Of a stretch of 7,189 nt of DNA, positions 1-6,540 are shown piece by piece (positions within the stretch are counted from its first letter, which is position 1; each line of letters starts with the position of its first letter). Source of the DNA: an uncultured Lachnospiraceae bacterium (GTDB lineage Bacteria > Bacillota > Clostridia > Lachnospirales > Lachnospiraceae); assembly GCA_905236545.1 (NCBI GenBank), contig CAJOQO010000094.1, positions 1 to 7,189 on the forward strand, written 5' to 3'. The position numbers and the translations under genes are program-made. Below the pieces are notes generated by a model that saw only the letters and a program-made list of their open reading frames with translations, ran no database searches and had not been told where the DNA came from.

Positions 1-63
1 ATGATCCTGATGTTCGGCGTCGTCCTGATCATTCTTATGGTTCCGGCATTTCTGTCGATGTGA
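1..63 (+). CDS. Possible C-terminal end of a membrane protein (partial at window edge)
   Basis: From the first base one frame reads 20 hydrophobic residues (MILMFGVVLIILMVPAFLSM) and then TGA. The peptide looks like a final transmembrane helix ending almost at the stop, as expected if a plus-strand gene enters from the left. The ATG at base 1 may be internal, and no ribosome site can be judged. Its last 29 bases overlap the tail of the convergent small minus-strand gene. It is too short to assign a family, and chance remains a real alternative. Confidence 0.3.
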   Translation: MILMFGVVLIILMVPAFLSM

Positions 64-274
64 CTTTGTCCTGCACCTTCTCCGCCTCCGCAATATCGTC
101 GGTGACATTCCTGCTGCTTTCCTTCTCCACCTGATCCCATACAAGAGACAGTGCCGCAAGCTCATACTCGTCCAGCGGCCCTTCATCAGGCGTTACATCC
201 TGCACGTCATCCTCATAAAAGGAAATGAAATAACGTCCATCCATCCTCGGATGATATCCGGATGGATCCGCCAT
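35..274 (-). CDS. Small acidic hypothetical protein, 79 aa
   Basis: I do not recognise this protein. It is a soluble-looking, strongly acidic polypeptide with a central segment rich in Asp/Glu and aromatic residues (around RYFISFYEDD, then a helix-like stretch ending in WDQVEKE) and no signal peptide or membrane segment. Codon use resembles the neighbouring genes, which supports it being real. The start is uncertain: the ATG at 274 has only a weak GAG/AGG-type upstream match, a second ATG lies 10 codons in, and the frame stays open upstream for about 24 codons without a better ATG. It is divergent from the vWA gene, with a gap of about 100 bp that must hold both promoters. Function unknown. 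Confidence 0.5.
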   Translation of the reverse strand: MADPSGYHPRMDGRYFISFYEDDVQDVTPDEGPLDEYELAALSLVWDQVEKESSRNVTDDIAEAEKVQDKVTSTEMPEP

Positions 275-339
275 CCTATACTCATTAAGCCATGAAAAAG
301 CAAAGAGATCAATAATATTATGTGACCCCTGTCCCTTCT

Positions 340-365
340 CCTCCGTCCTTTAAGACAGAAGGAGG
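340..365 (+). promoter_or_regulatory. Possible hairpin masking the ribosome site of the vWA gene
   Basis: The ribosome site GGAGG (361-365) can pair with CCTCC (340-344), with GTC (345-347) pairing GAC (354-356) around a CTTTAA loop; the 3' arm carries a 4-nt AGAA bulge. A competing pairing of CCTTCT (334-339) with AGAAGG (357-362) covers the same site. This could limit translation of the downstream gene, but it may also simply follow from a pyrimidine-rich leader. The pairing is seen in the sequence; any regulatory role is inference. Confidence 0.3.
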
Positions 366-375
366 TAAATGACCT

Positions 376-2289
376 ATGAAAAACAGACGATTCATGCTGA
401 CCCTTACAGCAGCCGCGGCAGCGGCAGTGGTTGGACTTGGAAGCGTATATGCCGCATCGATGTCTCCCTCTCTCTCCGTGCCGGAGGAAACTGAGACGGA
501 AACAGAAACAGAAACGGAAACGAAGAAAGACATCCTGACACCTGAACGAAAAGGTGTCACAGAAGAAGCCGAAGACTCCTATGTGGAGGACGGCTATGCT
601 GAGAACAGCTTTGCGGCAGACGGCTATACCGGAAACAGCTCTGTGGAAGGGGAAACCTTCATGGCCGCAATGGAAAGCGCGGATGCCTTTTACTCCGGGT
701 CCCCGATGCCGCAGTGGAATACCGAAGAATATTCCACGGTAGACGAGACAGGGTTCCGCGATGTAAAGCTGTATCCGCTCTCAACCTTCGGTATGGATGT
801 GGACACCGCATCCTACGCACTGCTCCGGCGCAACACACTCGATGACACGCTCCGCTGGATGCCGAAGGATGCCGTCCGGATCGAAGAGATGATCAATTAT
901 TTCAATTACAGCTATGAGATGCCGGAAGACGGCGAGACCTTTACGATCACGGCCGAGATTGCCGACTGCCCGTGGAACGCTCAGACAAAGCTTATGCTCG
1001 TCGGCCTGCAGGCAAAGGACATTCCGCAGGAAGAGATTCCCGACCAGAACCTTGTCTTCCTCGTGGATACCTCAGGAAGCATGTACGACGCCGACAAGCT
1101 GCCCCTGGCAGTCGACGCGCTCAAATACCTGATGGCGGAAATGGATGAGCAGGATACCGTTTCGATCGTCACCTATGCAGGCAGCAGCGAGGTCGCGCTT
1201 GAGCCGACCGCCTGCACAAAAGAGGGAAAACAGGCGGTCATCAGGGCGCTCGACAGCCTGACCGCAGACGGAGGCACCTACGGAGAGGCCGGTATCCGCA
1301 CCGCGTATGAGCTCGCCAGAGAGTCCTTTATCGAAGGAGGAAATAACCGTGTCCTGCTCCTGACGGACGGGGATTTCAACCTTGGCCAGACAGACGATTC
1401 CGAGCTTGTCTCGCTGGTACAGGAGAAAGCGCAGGGGCAGATCTTCCTCTCCATTCTGGGTTTCGGCAGCGGCAACTACAACGACGCTCTTGCGGAGGAA
1501 CTGGCCGATAAGGGCAACGGCAATTACAGCTACATCGACAGTGATATGGAAGCGCGCCGCGTGATGGGAGGCGCATTGAAAGGAACCCTGAATACCGTCG
1601 CAAAGGACGCGAAGGTGCAGCTGGACTTTAATCCGGCCTTCATCCGGGGCTACCGCCTGGTCGGATATGAGAACCGCCTGATGGATGCGGAAGACTTTGA
1701 GGATGACACGAAAGACGGCGGCGAAGTCGGTGCCGGACAGCAGGTCACTGTCCTGTACGAGCTTGTCACCACCGACAGCGATCTGGAGCTTCCCTCCGCA
1801 CACAGCAGGTATACAGCAGACAGCGAAATTAACGCTGCGAACGCAGATCATACGGACAGCGCTGACAGCGCCCCGGAAAATGCGCCAGACGGGATGCCTG
1901 AAAAGGACACCGGCACAGTTACTCTGGCAATTGCATCAGAGAGTGAAACAGACGACCCTGAAACCCCGGCGCCTGCCGACGGAGAATATCTCACTGTCAG
2001 CATCCGCTACAAGGATCCGGATGCGGAAGAAAGCCATCTGAAAGAGCTTGCCGTCACCTCCGCCCATGAAGTCCGCGGAATGGACGACAACATGTCCTGG
2101 GCCGCCGGAGTCGCCCAGACCGGGATGCTCCTTCGCGGGAGTGAATATGCCGGAAGCAGCGACTACGAGGAAGTCCGCAGCCGCCTGCAGCCGATCGCAG
2201 AAGGCGACGGGCAGCGCGAAGAATTCCTCTATCTCATCACCAGACTCAAAGGGGTTACACTCGAAGAGGATTCCGGCGACGTATGGTAG
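376..2289 (+). CDS. Exported von Willebrand factor type A domain protein (YfbK-like family)
   Basis: This 637-residue secreted or surface protein carries a vWA metal-ion-dependent adhesion fold. Residues 1-28 are a signal peptide (basic MKNRR, Ala-rich core, likely cleavage near VYA-AS). An (Glu-Thr)x6 tract follows at 38-49, then an acidic linker to about 130. Residues 134-230 match the conserved N-terminal region of the family (PLSTFGMDVDTASY, then DAVRIEEMINYF, then CPWN). The vWA domain starts near 225. Its MIDAS residues are complete: DTSGSM (D231, S233, S235), T301 in GGTYGEAG and D331 in TDGDFN. The C-terminal region (about 410-637) matches the domain that follows vWA in YfbK-like proteins and is interrupted by an acidic Ala/Asp-rich insert at about 470-537. 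GGAGG lies 10 nt before the ATG. Unlike many Gram-negative relatives I see no lipobox Cys, and no LPXTG anchor. vWA domains usually bind protein ligands; the partner is unknown. Confidence 0.93.
   Translation: MKNRRFMLTLTAAAAAAVVGLGSVYAASMSPSLSVPEETETETETETETKKDILTPERKGVTEEAEDSYVEDGYAENSFAADGYTGNSSVEGETFMAAMESADAFYSGSPMPQWNTEEYSTVDETGFRDVKLYPLSTFGMDVDTASYALLRRNTLDDTLRWMPKDAVRIEEMINYFNYSYEMPEDGETFTITAEIADCPWNAQTKLMLVGLQAKDIPQEEIPDQNLVFLVDTSGSMYDADKLPLAVDALKYLMAEMDEQDTVSIVTYAGSSEVALEPTACTKEGKQAVIRALDSLTADGGTYGEAGIRTAYELARESFIEGGNNRVLLLTDGDFNLGQTDDSELVSLVQEKAQGQIFLSILGFGSGNYNDALAEELADKGNGNYSYIDSDMEARRVMGGALKGTLNTVAKDAKVQLDFNPAFIRGYRLVGYENRLMDAEDFEDDTKDGGEVGAGQQVTVLYELVTTDSDLELPSAHSRYTADSEINAANADHTDSADSAPENAPDGMPEKDTGTVTLAIASESETDDPETPAPADGEYLTVSIRYKDPDAEESHLKELAVTSAHEVRGMDDNMSWAAGVAQTGMLLRGSEYAGSSDYEEVRSRLQPIAEGDGQREEFLYLITRLKGVTLEEDSGDVW
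487..522 (+). repeat. In-frame hexanucleotide repeat encoding (Glu-Thr)x6
   Basis: Six tandem hexamers of the form GAAACA/GAAACG (one unit GAGACG, one GAAACT) encode an alternating Glu-Thr tract directly after the predicted signal peptide of the vWA protein. Period six keeps the frame, so slippage would change linker length without breaking the gene. It probably forms an extended spacer next to the cell surface. Confidence 0.9.
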
Positions 2290-2361
2290 CCATATCGGCT
2301 GACGTCCGTGTGGTCAGATAGAAACAGCAGAAAAACGTGCGTTTATAGATGAGAAGTATTA

Positions 2362-2394
2362 GTCCCCCCGCTGAGGCAGCCTCAGCGGGGGGAC
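2362..2394. terminator. Perfect 15-bp hairpin between convergent genes, probable bidirectional terminator
   Basis: GTCCCCCCGCTGAGG (2362-2376) and its exact reverse complement CCTCAGCGGGGGGAC (2380-2394) flank a CAG loop. The stem is very GC-rich and sits between the 3' ends of the plus-strand vWA gene (72 bp away) and the minus-strand propeller/FN3 gene (41 bp away). Neither side has a good U tract: GTTATGAT follows on the plus strand and TAATACTT on the minus. It therefore differs from a textbook intrinsic terminator, although stem strength and position fit a shared one. Confidence 0.7.
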
Positions 2395-2435
2395 GTTATG
2401 ATCAATTCGTATCGATTCCGCATGATCATTTCTCA

Positions 2436-3887
2436 TCACATCGTCTTCAGCTTCTTTGTCTTTGACCAGGCGGAATAGTACGTCTTTCCATCAACAACAT
2501 AGCATGCACGGATCCGGATATAATAAGCGGTTCTCCGGTCCAGCCCGCGGATCGTCAGCCTGCTGCCTGCGGCACGGTTCTTTCTCAGCGTCTTCCCCCG
2601 GAAGGATTCCCTGCGGCAGATCTGCACTTCATACTCTGTCACATTCCGCCCGCCAAATCTGAGTTTCTTCCACTGAAGCTTCAGTGACTTCTTCCGCCGG
2701 ACCGCATCCGTAATTTTCGTTCTGGCTTTTGCGAATGCTTTCTTCGTCTTCCGGAAGGCTGCTCTTTCCTTTGCAGCTTTTTTCTCAGCAGCTTCCCTTT
2801 CCGCGGCTGCCGCCGCTTCTTCCTCGGCTTTTCTGGCGGCTTCCTCTTCGGCTTTTCTGGCAGCTTCCTCTTCGGCTTTTCTGGCGGCTTCCTCTTCCGC
2901 AGCCTTCCTGGCCGCTTCCTCCTCCGCGGCTTTTCTTTCCGCTTCCAGGCTCTGCGCGGCATATCTGGCCGCCGCCACATCCCCAGGCGTCACATAACCG
3001 CCTGTCACCTCGTAGATTCCGACCAGACGCTCATTCGGCTTATCCGCCAGAAGCTCATTGAACTGCAGAATCATCCGGTCGCCCAGGAAGGACACTCCCT
3101 CCAGTTCAAACTTGCTGTAGCCTTCCGGCATGGGGATGAGCAATGTCCGCAGCAGATTTCCGTAATAGTCATAGACATAGATCACATTGTCCTGTGGCTG
3201 AAAAACACCGTCATAGACCGGCTCATAGACTGCATTGACGGTACCGCGCTCCCAGCAGGCATAGAAGACCATCGAATCCTTGACGGCCAGCCCCTGGTAG
3301 GTCAGGTTGGAATCTGTTGAAAATGTGCTCAGCTCGTTCCTGCACGTTCCGTCCAGAATGTCGCAGTACAGTCCCCGTTCCGCGCCTGTTCCTGTCACAT
3401 AGATCCCTGCATAGAAATCATAGGTGGAGTCATATCCGATCGCGTGATAATTCTGTGGAACATCAAGCGTGCACTTCACCGTCAGATCCGTGTCATTGAG
3501 CACCACCAGCTGAGGCCGGTTCATCGGTGTGACATAGATCTCCCCCCGTTTGGGAATATGGCACATGTCATTGGAATGCGCCAGCATCGCGGATGCTGTC
3601 GCTGCGACCGACCAGTTTCCGACGTTCAGCAGCTGAAGCGGATTCGGCTGGCTGGAAACCTTGCTGAGATAGGACAGAAGATACCCCGACGGAATCACCG
3701 TCCCTCCCTCTGCATAGGATCCGCCTTCCGGCACAGGGAACTCCGCAAGCAGGTTCACCTGGAGGATCTGCGCCGATTCACGCGTGACAGCCGCGGCATG
3801 CATCTGCCGCAAACCGAAGAGTGCGGCGCACAGAATAACGGCAAAGAGCAGGATCAGTTTTTTCATTTTTCTTCCGGTCATATCCAT
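2436..3887 (-). CDS. Exported protein: propeller-like domain, Glu/Ala/Lys helical spacer, C-terminal FN3-like domain
   Basis: This 483-residue protein begins with a signal peptide (MKKLILLFAVILCAALFGLRQMHA, ending near residue 31). Residues about 35-298 are rich in short beta-strand-like segments (EIYVTPMNRPQLVVL, DNVIYVYDYYGNLLRTL, RLVGIYEVTGGYV), resembling a beta-propeller. Residues about 305-380 form a highly charged helix with repeated KAEEEAAR units, probably a rigid stalk. Residues about 390-483 resemble a fibronectin type III domain (LKLQWKKL, EYEVQI, LTIRGLDRRTAYYIRIRA, SAWSKTKKLK) of the kind common in Lachnospiraceae secreted proteins. There is no LPXTG motif or membrane tail. The start is ambiguous: ATGs at 3887, 3881 and 3866 are all in frame. 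AGGA sits 7 nt before the 3881 ATG, which I favour over the first; the third also has a GGAAG upstream and would begin right at the signal peptide. It lies 54 bp after the transferase gene. It may be a surface-binding or scaffold protein, but the function is not known. Confidence 0.85.
   Translation of the reverse strand: MDMTGRKMKKLILLFAVILCAALFGLRQMHAAAVTRESAQILQVNLLAEFPVPEGGSYAEGGTVIPSGYLLSYLSKVSSQPNPLQLLNVGNWSVAATASAMLAHSNDMCHIPKRGEIYVTPMNRPQLVVLNDTDLTVKCTLDVPQNYHAIGYDSTYDFYAGIYVTGTGAERGLYCDILDGTCRNELSTFSTDSNLTYQGLAVKDSMVFYACWERGTVNAVYEPVYDGVFQPQDNVIYVYDYYGNLLRTLLIPMPEGYSKFELEGVSFLGDRMILQFNELLADKPNERLVGIYEVTGGYVTPGDVAAARYAAQSLEAERKAAEEEAARKAAEEEAARKAEEEAARKAEEEAARKAEEEAAAAAEREAAEKKAAKERAAFRKTKKAFAKARTKITDAVRRKKSLKLQWKKLRFGGRNVTEYEVQICRRESFRGKTLRKNRAAGSRLTIRGLDRRTAYYIRIRACYVVDGKTYYSAWSKTKKLKTM
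2824..2940 (-). repeat. 24-bp in-frame tandem repeat encoding KAEEEAAR units
   Basis: Nearly identical 24-bp units begin at 2824, 2848 and 2872, and a diverged one at 2896. A further irregular unit follows at about 2923-2940 with a 3-bp insertion. All steps are multiples of three, so the reading frame holds. The repeat encodes the charged helical spacer between the propeller-like and FN3-like parts. Near-identity at DNA level points to recent expansion, and copy number probably varies between strains. Confidence 0.88.
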
Positions 3888-3916
3888 ATCCTGAAATGTT
3901 CTTCACCTGTACGGTT

Positions 3917-3934
3917 GGATCGATTAAGCGATCC
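3917..3934. repeat. Small inverted repeat in the gap between the transferase and propeller genes
   Basis: GGATCG (3917-3922) and CGATCC (3929-3934) form a 6-bp stem with an ATTAAG loop, just past the transferase stop on the minus strand. It is too short and lacks a U tract, so it is not a convincing terminator. It could be an mRNA stability or processing hairpin, or chance. Confidence 0.35.
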
Positions 3935-3941
3935 TGCCCGC

Positions 3942-5300
3942 TCATTTCTCCAGCAGTTTCAGCAGCCTGGCTGTGGCATGTCCGTCGCAGCCGCTCATGA
4001 AGCGGTACTTGAAATCCCGCACCCGGGCAAGGTCGAATTCCGCATTCTCCTGCTTCAGGACATCGATGACCTCCTGCGTAGTCCTGCAGACCGGTCCCGG
4101 CATCATCTCCGAAACCGGATAATAAAAGCCCCTCTCATCCAGGTAATTTTCCATATCAAAAGCGAAGAATATCATCGGCCGCTCGAACAGCGAGTATTCA
4201 AAGATCAGGGAAGAATAGTCCGTGATGCACATGTCCGCCGCGGTGAGCAGCTCTTCGATCGCAACCTGGTCTGTCATGTCAAATGCAAATGTCCGGCAGC
4301 TTTCCGGGACTTTCGGCCGGTCCTTCGCCCTGATAAACGGATGATGATTGATCAGGAGAATATACTCCCTGCCAAGCGCCCGTTTCATCAGCGGAATGTC
4401 AAGCGCCGCCGGAGCGGCCGCCTTCCCCACCGTGCCGCGGAAGGTCGGCGCATAGAGAAGAATCTTCTTTCCCGGAACCAGCGTCTGGTTCTCTTTCTCT
4501 GCGTCCTCCGCACGGTCCGAGTACACATCTCTCAGCTTCGCGTACAGCTCACGCGAAGTCTCCCGGCGTCCGGTTGCCGGATCCGATCTCCCCCGTTCCC
4601 CCGTTCCTTCAAGAAACAGCTCGGGAGCCATCCGGCGCAGGATCCACGCCACCTTTCCGCAGGCCTTCCTGCGATAAGCGCTGCTGAAAAACATATCGGT
4701 CCGGCTGACGCCGATCGGAAGGATCCGCTGCAGGCGGTCTTCCATGTGAAATGCTTCCGCGTACGCCCACACGACTTCCGGCGAGGATACCGTAACATAG
4801 GAAAAGTTCCCATGCACGGGGTACTTATCCAGATCCTCCTTTGTTGTCCCAAAGCCTGAACCCACCGCGCTGTACCCAAACTTCTTGAAAGCACCGCAGG
4901 CATGCCAGGTCTGGATCACCGTTGTCCCGGGACGGATCGGAAGGCTGCTGAGAAAATAGGAAACCTCATTCACAAAGATATACTGCGCCCTGGCCAGCTG
5001 CGGAATCGCATTCAGACAGTTCTTCATGACGATGCCGCGGTTTTCCATCCCCTCGCGGATGCAGATAACAGACATATCCCACTGCTCATCCTGCTTCTCG
5101 CTGCGCTTTTCCAGCGCCGCGCGGATCAGCCGGAAATTATCCGAAAGGCTCTTTTCCCTGATCTCCAGAAATACAACGCGCCCCGGCACCACGTCAGCCC
5201 TGCAGGCCGCGCGATACCGTGAAGGATACAGTTTTTTCAGAGTGAGATTCTTATAAGAGTCGCGCACCAGGGTACGCAAAGAGGTTTTCTTCTCTTCCAT
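3942..5300 (-). CDS. CDP-glycerol glycerophosphotransferase family protein (TagB/TagF-type)
   Basis: This 452-residue enzyme belongs to the family that moves glycerol-phosphate (or ribitol-phosphate) from its CDP-activated form onto teichoic-acid chains, linkage units or capsular glycans, at the inner face of the membrane. Visible family motifs in order are QTWHACGAFKKFGYS (130-144, His133), PIGVSRTDMFF (195-205), ILLYAPTFRG (280-289), INHHPF (317-322, His319/His320), AADMCITDYSSLIFEYSLFE (354-373), PMIFFAFDMENYL (375-387) with RGFYYPV, and a GCDGHATARLLKLL tail. The two conserved His positions match the proposed catalytic pair of the family. A charged insert at about 230-272 (GTGERGRSDPATGRRETSRE and onward) looks like a loop. 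No membrane segment is seen; the basic N terminus may bind membrane. GGAG lies 6 nt before the ATG. It is shorter than long TagF polymerases and closer in size to primase-type members, so it may add few units. The acceptor cannot be told from sequence. Confidence 0.92.
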   Translation of the reverse strand: MEEKKTSLRTLVRDSYKNLTLKKLYPSRYRAACRADVVPGRVVFLEIREKSLSDNFRLIRAALEKRSEKQDEQWDMSVICIREGMENRGIVMKNCLNAIPQLARAQYIFVNEVSYFLSSLPIRPGTTVIQTWHACGAFKKFGYSAVGSGFGTTKEDLDKYPVHGNFSYVTVSSPEVVWAYAEAFHMEDRLQRILPIGVSRTDMFFSSAYRRKACGKVAWILRRMAPELFLEGTGERGRSDPATGRRETSRELYAKLRDVYSDRAEDAEKENQTLVPGKKILLYAPTFRGTVGKAAAPAALDIPLMKRALGREYILLINHHPFIRAKDRPKVPESCRTFAFDMTDQVAIEELLTAADMCITDYSSLIFEYSLFERPMIFFAFDMENYLDERGFYYPVSEMMPGPVCRTTQEVIDVLKQENAEFDLARVRDFKYRFMSGCDGHATARLLKLLEK

Positions 5301-5354
5301 CCTTCTCTCCTTCCTCTGAATGCCATTGCATCTTCCTTCGGGCCCGTTTCCGTT

Positions 5355-5457
5355 TCAGCTGCGGATTCATCCATGATTTCTGCTGCGGATTATCCATGAT
5401 TTCTGCTGCGGATTCATCCATGCTTTCTGCTGTGGCTTCAGCCATGCTTTCAGCTGC
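5355..5457 (-). repeat. 24-bp imperfect tandem repeat, about 4.3 copies, before the transferase gene
   Basis: Read on the minus strand, units run 5457-5434, 5433-5410, 5409-5387 and 5386-5363, with a partial copy to 5355. The core is GCAGCAGAAATCATGGATGA, then ATCC. The third unit is 23 bp because one base is missing. One frame reads AAESMAEA, TAESMDES, AAEIMD, then shifts at the short unit and stays open to 5251 inside the transferase gene. That frame is not the frame of the phosphodiesterase, whose TGA ends at 5462, five bases before the array. No ribosome site precedes the ATG at 5445, so I treat the array as intergenic repeat rather than a gene. Confidence 0.85.
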
Positions 5458-5461
5458 AGCT

Positions 5462-6523
5462 TCAGATCAGTTTATGATACATCATGGAAAAGTCCGCGCC
5501 AAAGTCCAGAAGATCCAGAATCTGCTTCTTTGTTGTCGTCTGGTACAGACCGATTTTCAGTCCAAGCTCATGAGCGAACTTCACATTCTGATAAGTGATC
5601 GGCGCTTTCTGGTAGAGATAGAACCAGTCCGCGCCCCAGCGCTTTGCCTTGCTCATATAAGACCTTGCCTGCGCAGCGGAGCTCCCGCCATAGAAAAATC
5701 CCAGCGCAATATCCGGATGGTTCTTTTTGAAAAATGAGACCGTGGATCCTGAACTGCAGAAGACGACGCTCTTTTCCGTCATGCCCGTCTCACGGACACA
5801 GTCTGCCACCAGGTCTGCCCGCTCACCGAAGTATTCCGGACCGCCGTGATATTTCAGATGGATAAATGCCCATGCGTCATTCTGTTTCAGAAAGCGCAGT
5901 GTTTCCTCCAGTGTCGGAATGGATGCTTTCTTCCCGCGTCTGGTGACTTTGTACTTGCGGCGGGAGGAATCGGTAAGGCTCCGGATCGAACCATTCTTTT
6001 TGCACATCCTGTTCAGTGTGGCATCATGAAAGACGAGCAGATCCTGTGACTTCGTACACCACACATCGAATTCCACCCCGTCAGCGCCGTAATCAAGCGC
6101 TCCCTGAAACGAAGGAATCGTATTCTCCGGATACTGATCCTGGTATCCACGGTGTCCCATGAAAAGGAACTCCCCCGATTTCGAACGAAGAGATCTCAGA
6201 ACATGAACCGGAATCGTCGCGGACTCATCTCCACTCTTCACGACAATTTCGCAGTCGCCTGGTTTCTTCCCCTTTACAAGACCGCTGTGGGTCACCGTCG
6301 CAATCGAGGTATCGGTTGAACGTACGGTATACTTATCCTTGCAGCGGATCCCCAGCTGCCTGCTCTTCCCCTTCATGACATTCACGCTCGCTCGGTCAAA
6401 TGAGATCACCGTCTGAGCCTGAATCCGCCGCGGGGCAGTCAAAAGCAGCAGCAAAAAGAAAAAGAAGCAGACTGTAAGAAAGGTGAAGCAGGCTGGCAGA
6501 GATTGAAGTCTTCTTTTCATCAT
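5462..6523 (-). CDS. Secreted Big_2 domain plus glycerophosphodiester phosphodiesterase
   Basis: This 353-residue exported enzyme of the GDPD/GlpQ family hydrolyses glycerophosphodiesters to glycerol-3-phosphate and an alcohol; some Firmicute members trim teichoic acids. Residues 1-37 are a signal peptide (MMKRR, a long Phe/Leu core, IQAQ). Residues 38-109 match a bacterial Ig-like Big_2 domain (ASVNVMKGKSRQLG, DTSIATVTHSGLVKGKKPGD). The TIM-barrel GDPD domain starts near 120: MGHRGYQDQYPENTIPSFQGAL (His124, Arg125, Glu133, Asn134), GADGVEFDVW (Glu151, Asp153) and LLVFHDATLNRM (His166), so both catalytic His and two metal ligands are present. The usual 'E-x-K' strand reads FIHLK, with His222 where Glu is expected. 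The domain ends in IGLYQTTTKKQILDLLDFGAD. The start is set by AAGGA 11 nt upstream of the first ATG; Met2 is an alternative. A 17-bp repeat array fills the leader. An Ig-like domain ahead of the catalytic barrel suggests attachment to wall or surface glycans. Confidence 0.92.
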   Translation of the reverse strand: MMKRRLQSLPACFTFLTVCFFFFLLLLLTAPRRIQAQTVISFDRASVNVMKGKSRQLGIRCKDKYTVRSTDTSIATVTHSGLVKGKKPGDCEIVVKSGDESATIPVHVLRSLRSKSGEFLFMGHRGYQDQYPENTIPSFQGALDYGADGVEFDVWCTKSQDLLVFHDATLNRMCKKNGSIRSLTDSSRRKYKVTRRGKKASIPTLEETLRFLKQNDAWAFIHLKYHGGPEYFGERADLVADCVRETGMTEKSVVFCSSGSTVSFFKKNHPDIALGFFYGGSSAAQARSYMSKAKRWGADWFYLYQKAPITYQNVKFAHELGLKIGLYQTTTKKQILDLLDFGADFSMMYHKLI

Positions 6524-6540
6524 AATGTCCCGGTTCCTTT

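Noticed and set aside
285..321. TAATAT and TATTAT as possible -10 boxes before the vWA gene
   Set aside because: No -35-like hexamer lies at a proper distance, since TTAAGC is 22 bp away. AT-rich hexamers alone are not enough to call a promoter.
318..560. An 80-codon minus-strand frame with a VSVSVSVS tract
   Set aside because: The Val-Ser tract is the antisense reading of the (Glu-Thr) hexamer repeat, and the frame covers the leader and signal peptide of the vWA gene.
1072..1851. A 259-codon open frame on the minus strand within the vWA gene
   Set aside because: It lies antisense to the conserved vWA domain, has no ribosome site or known motifs, and has composition typical of a mirror frame.
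2398..2429. Inverted ATGATCA / TGATCAT pair near the 3' end of the propeller gene
   Set aside because: It is an AT-rich 7-bp stem with an 18-nt loop beside a much stronger hairpin; not distinguishable from chance.
3444..4859. A 471-codon open frame on the plus strand, opposite the transferase and propeller genes
   Set aside because: Its protein is Arg/His/Pro-rich with no recognisable domain, it spans the gap between two real genes, and the opposite strand carries clear conserved transferase motifs. The open length is explained by codon bias of the minus-strand genes.
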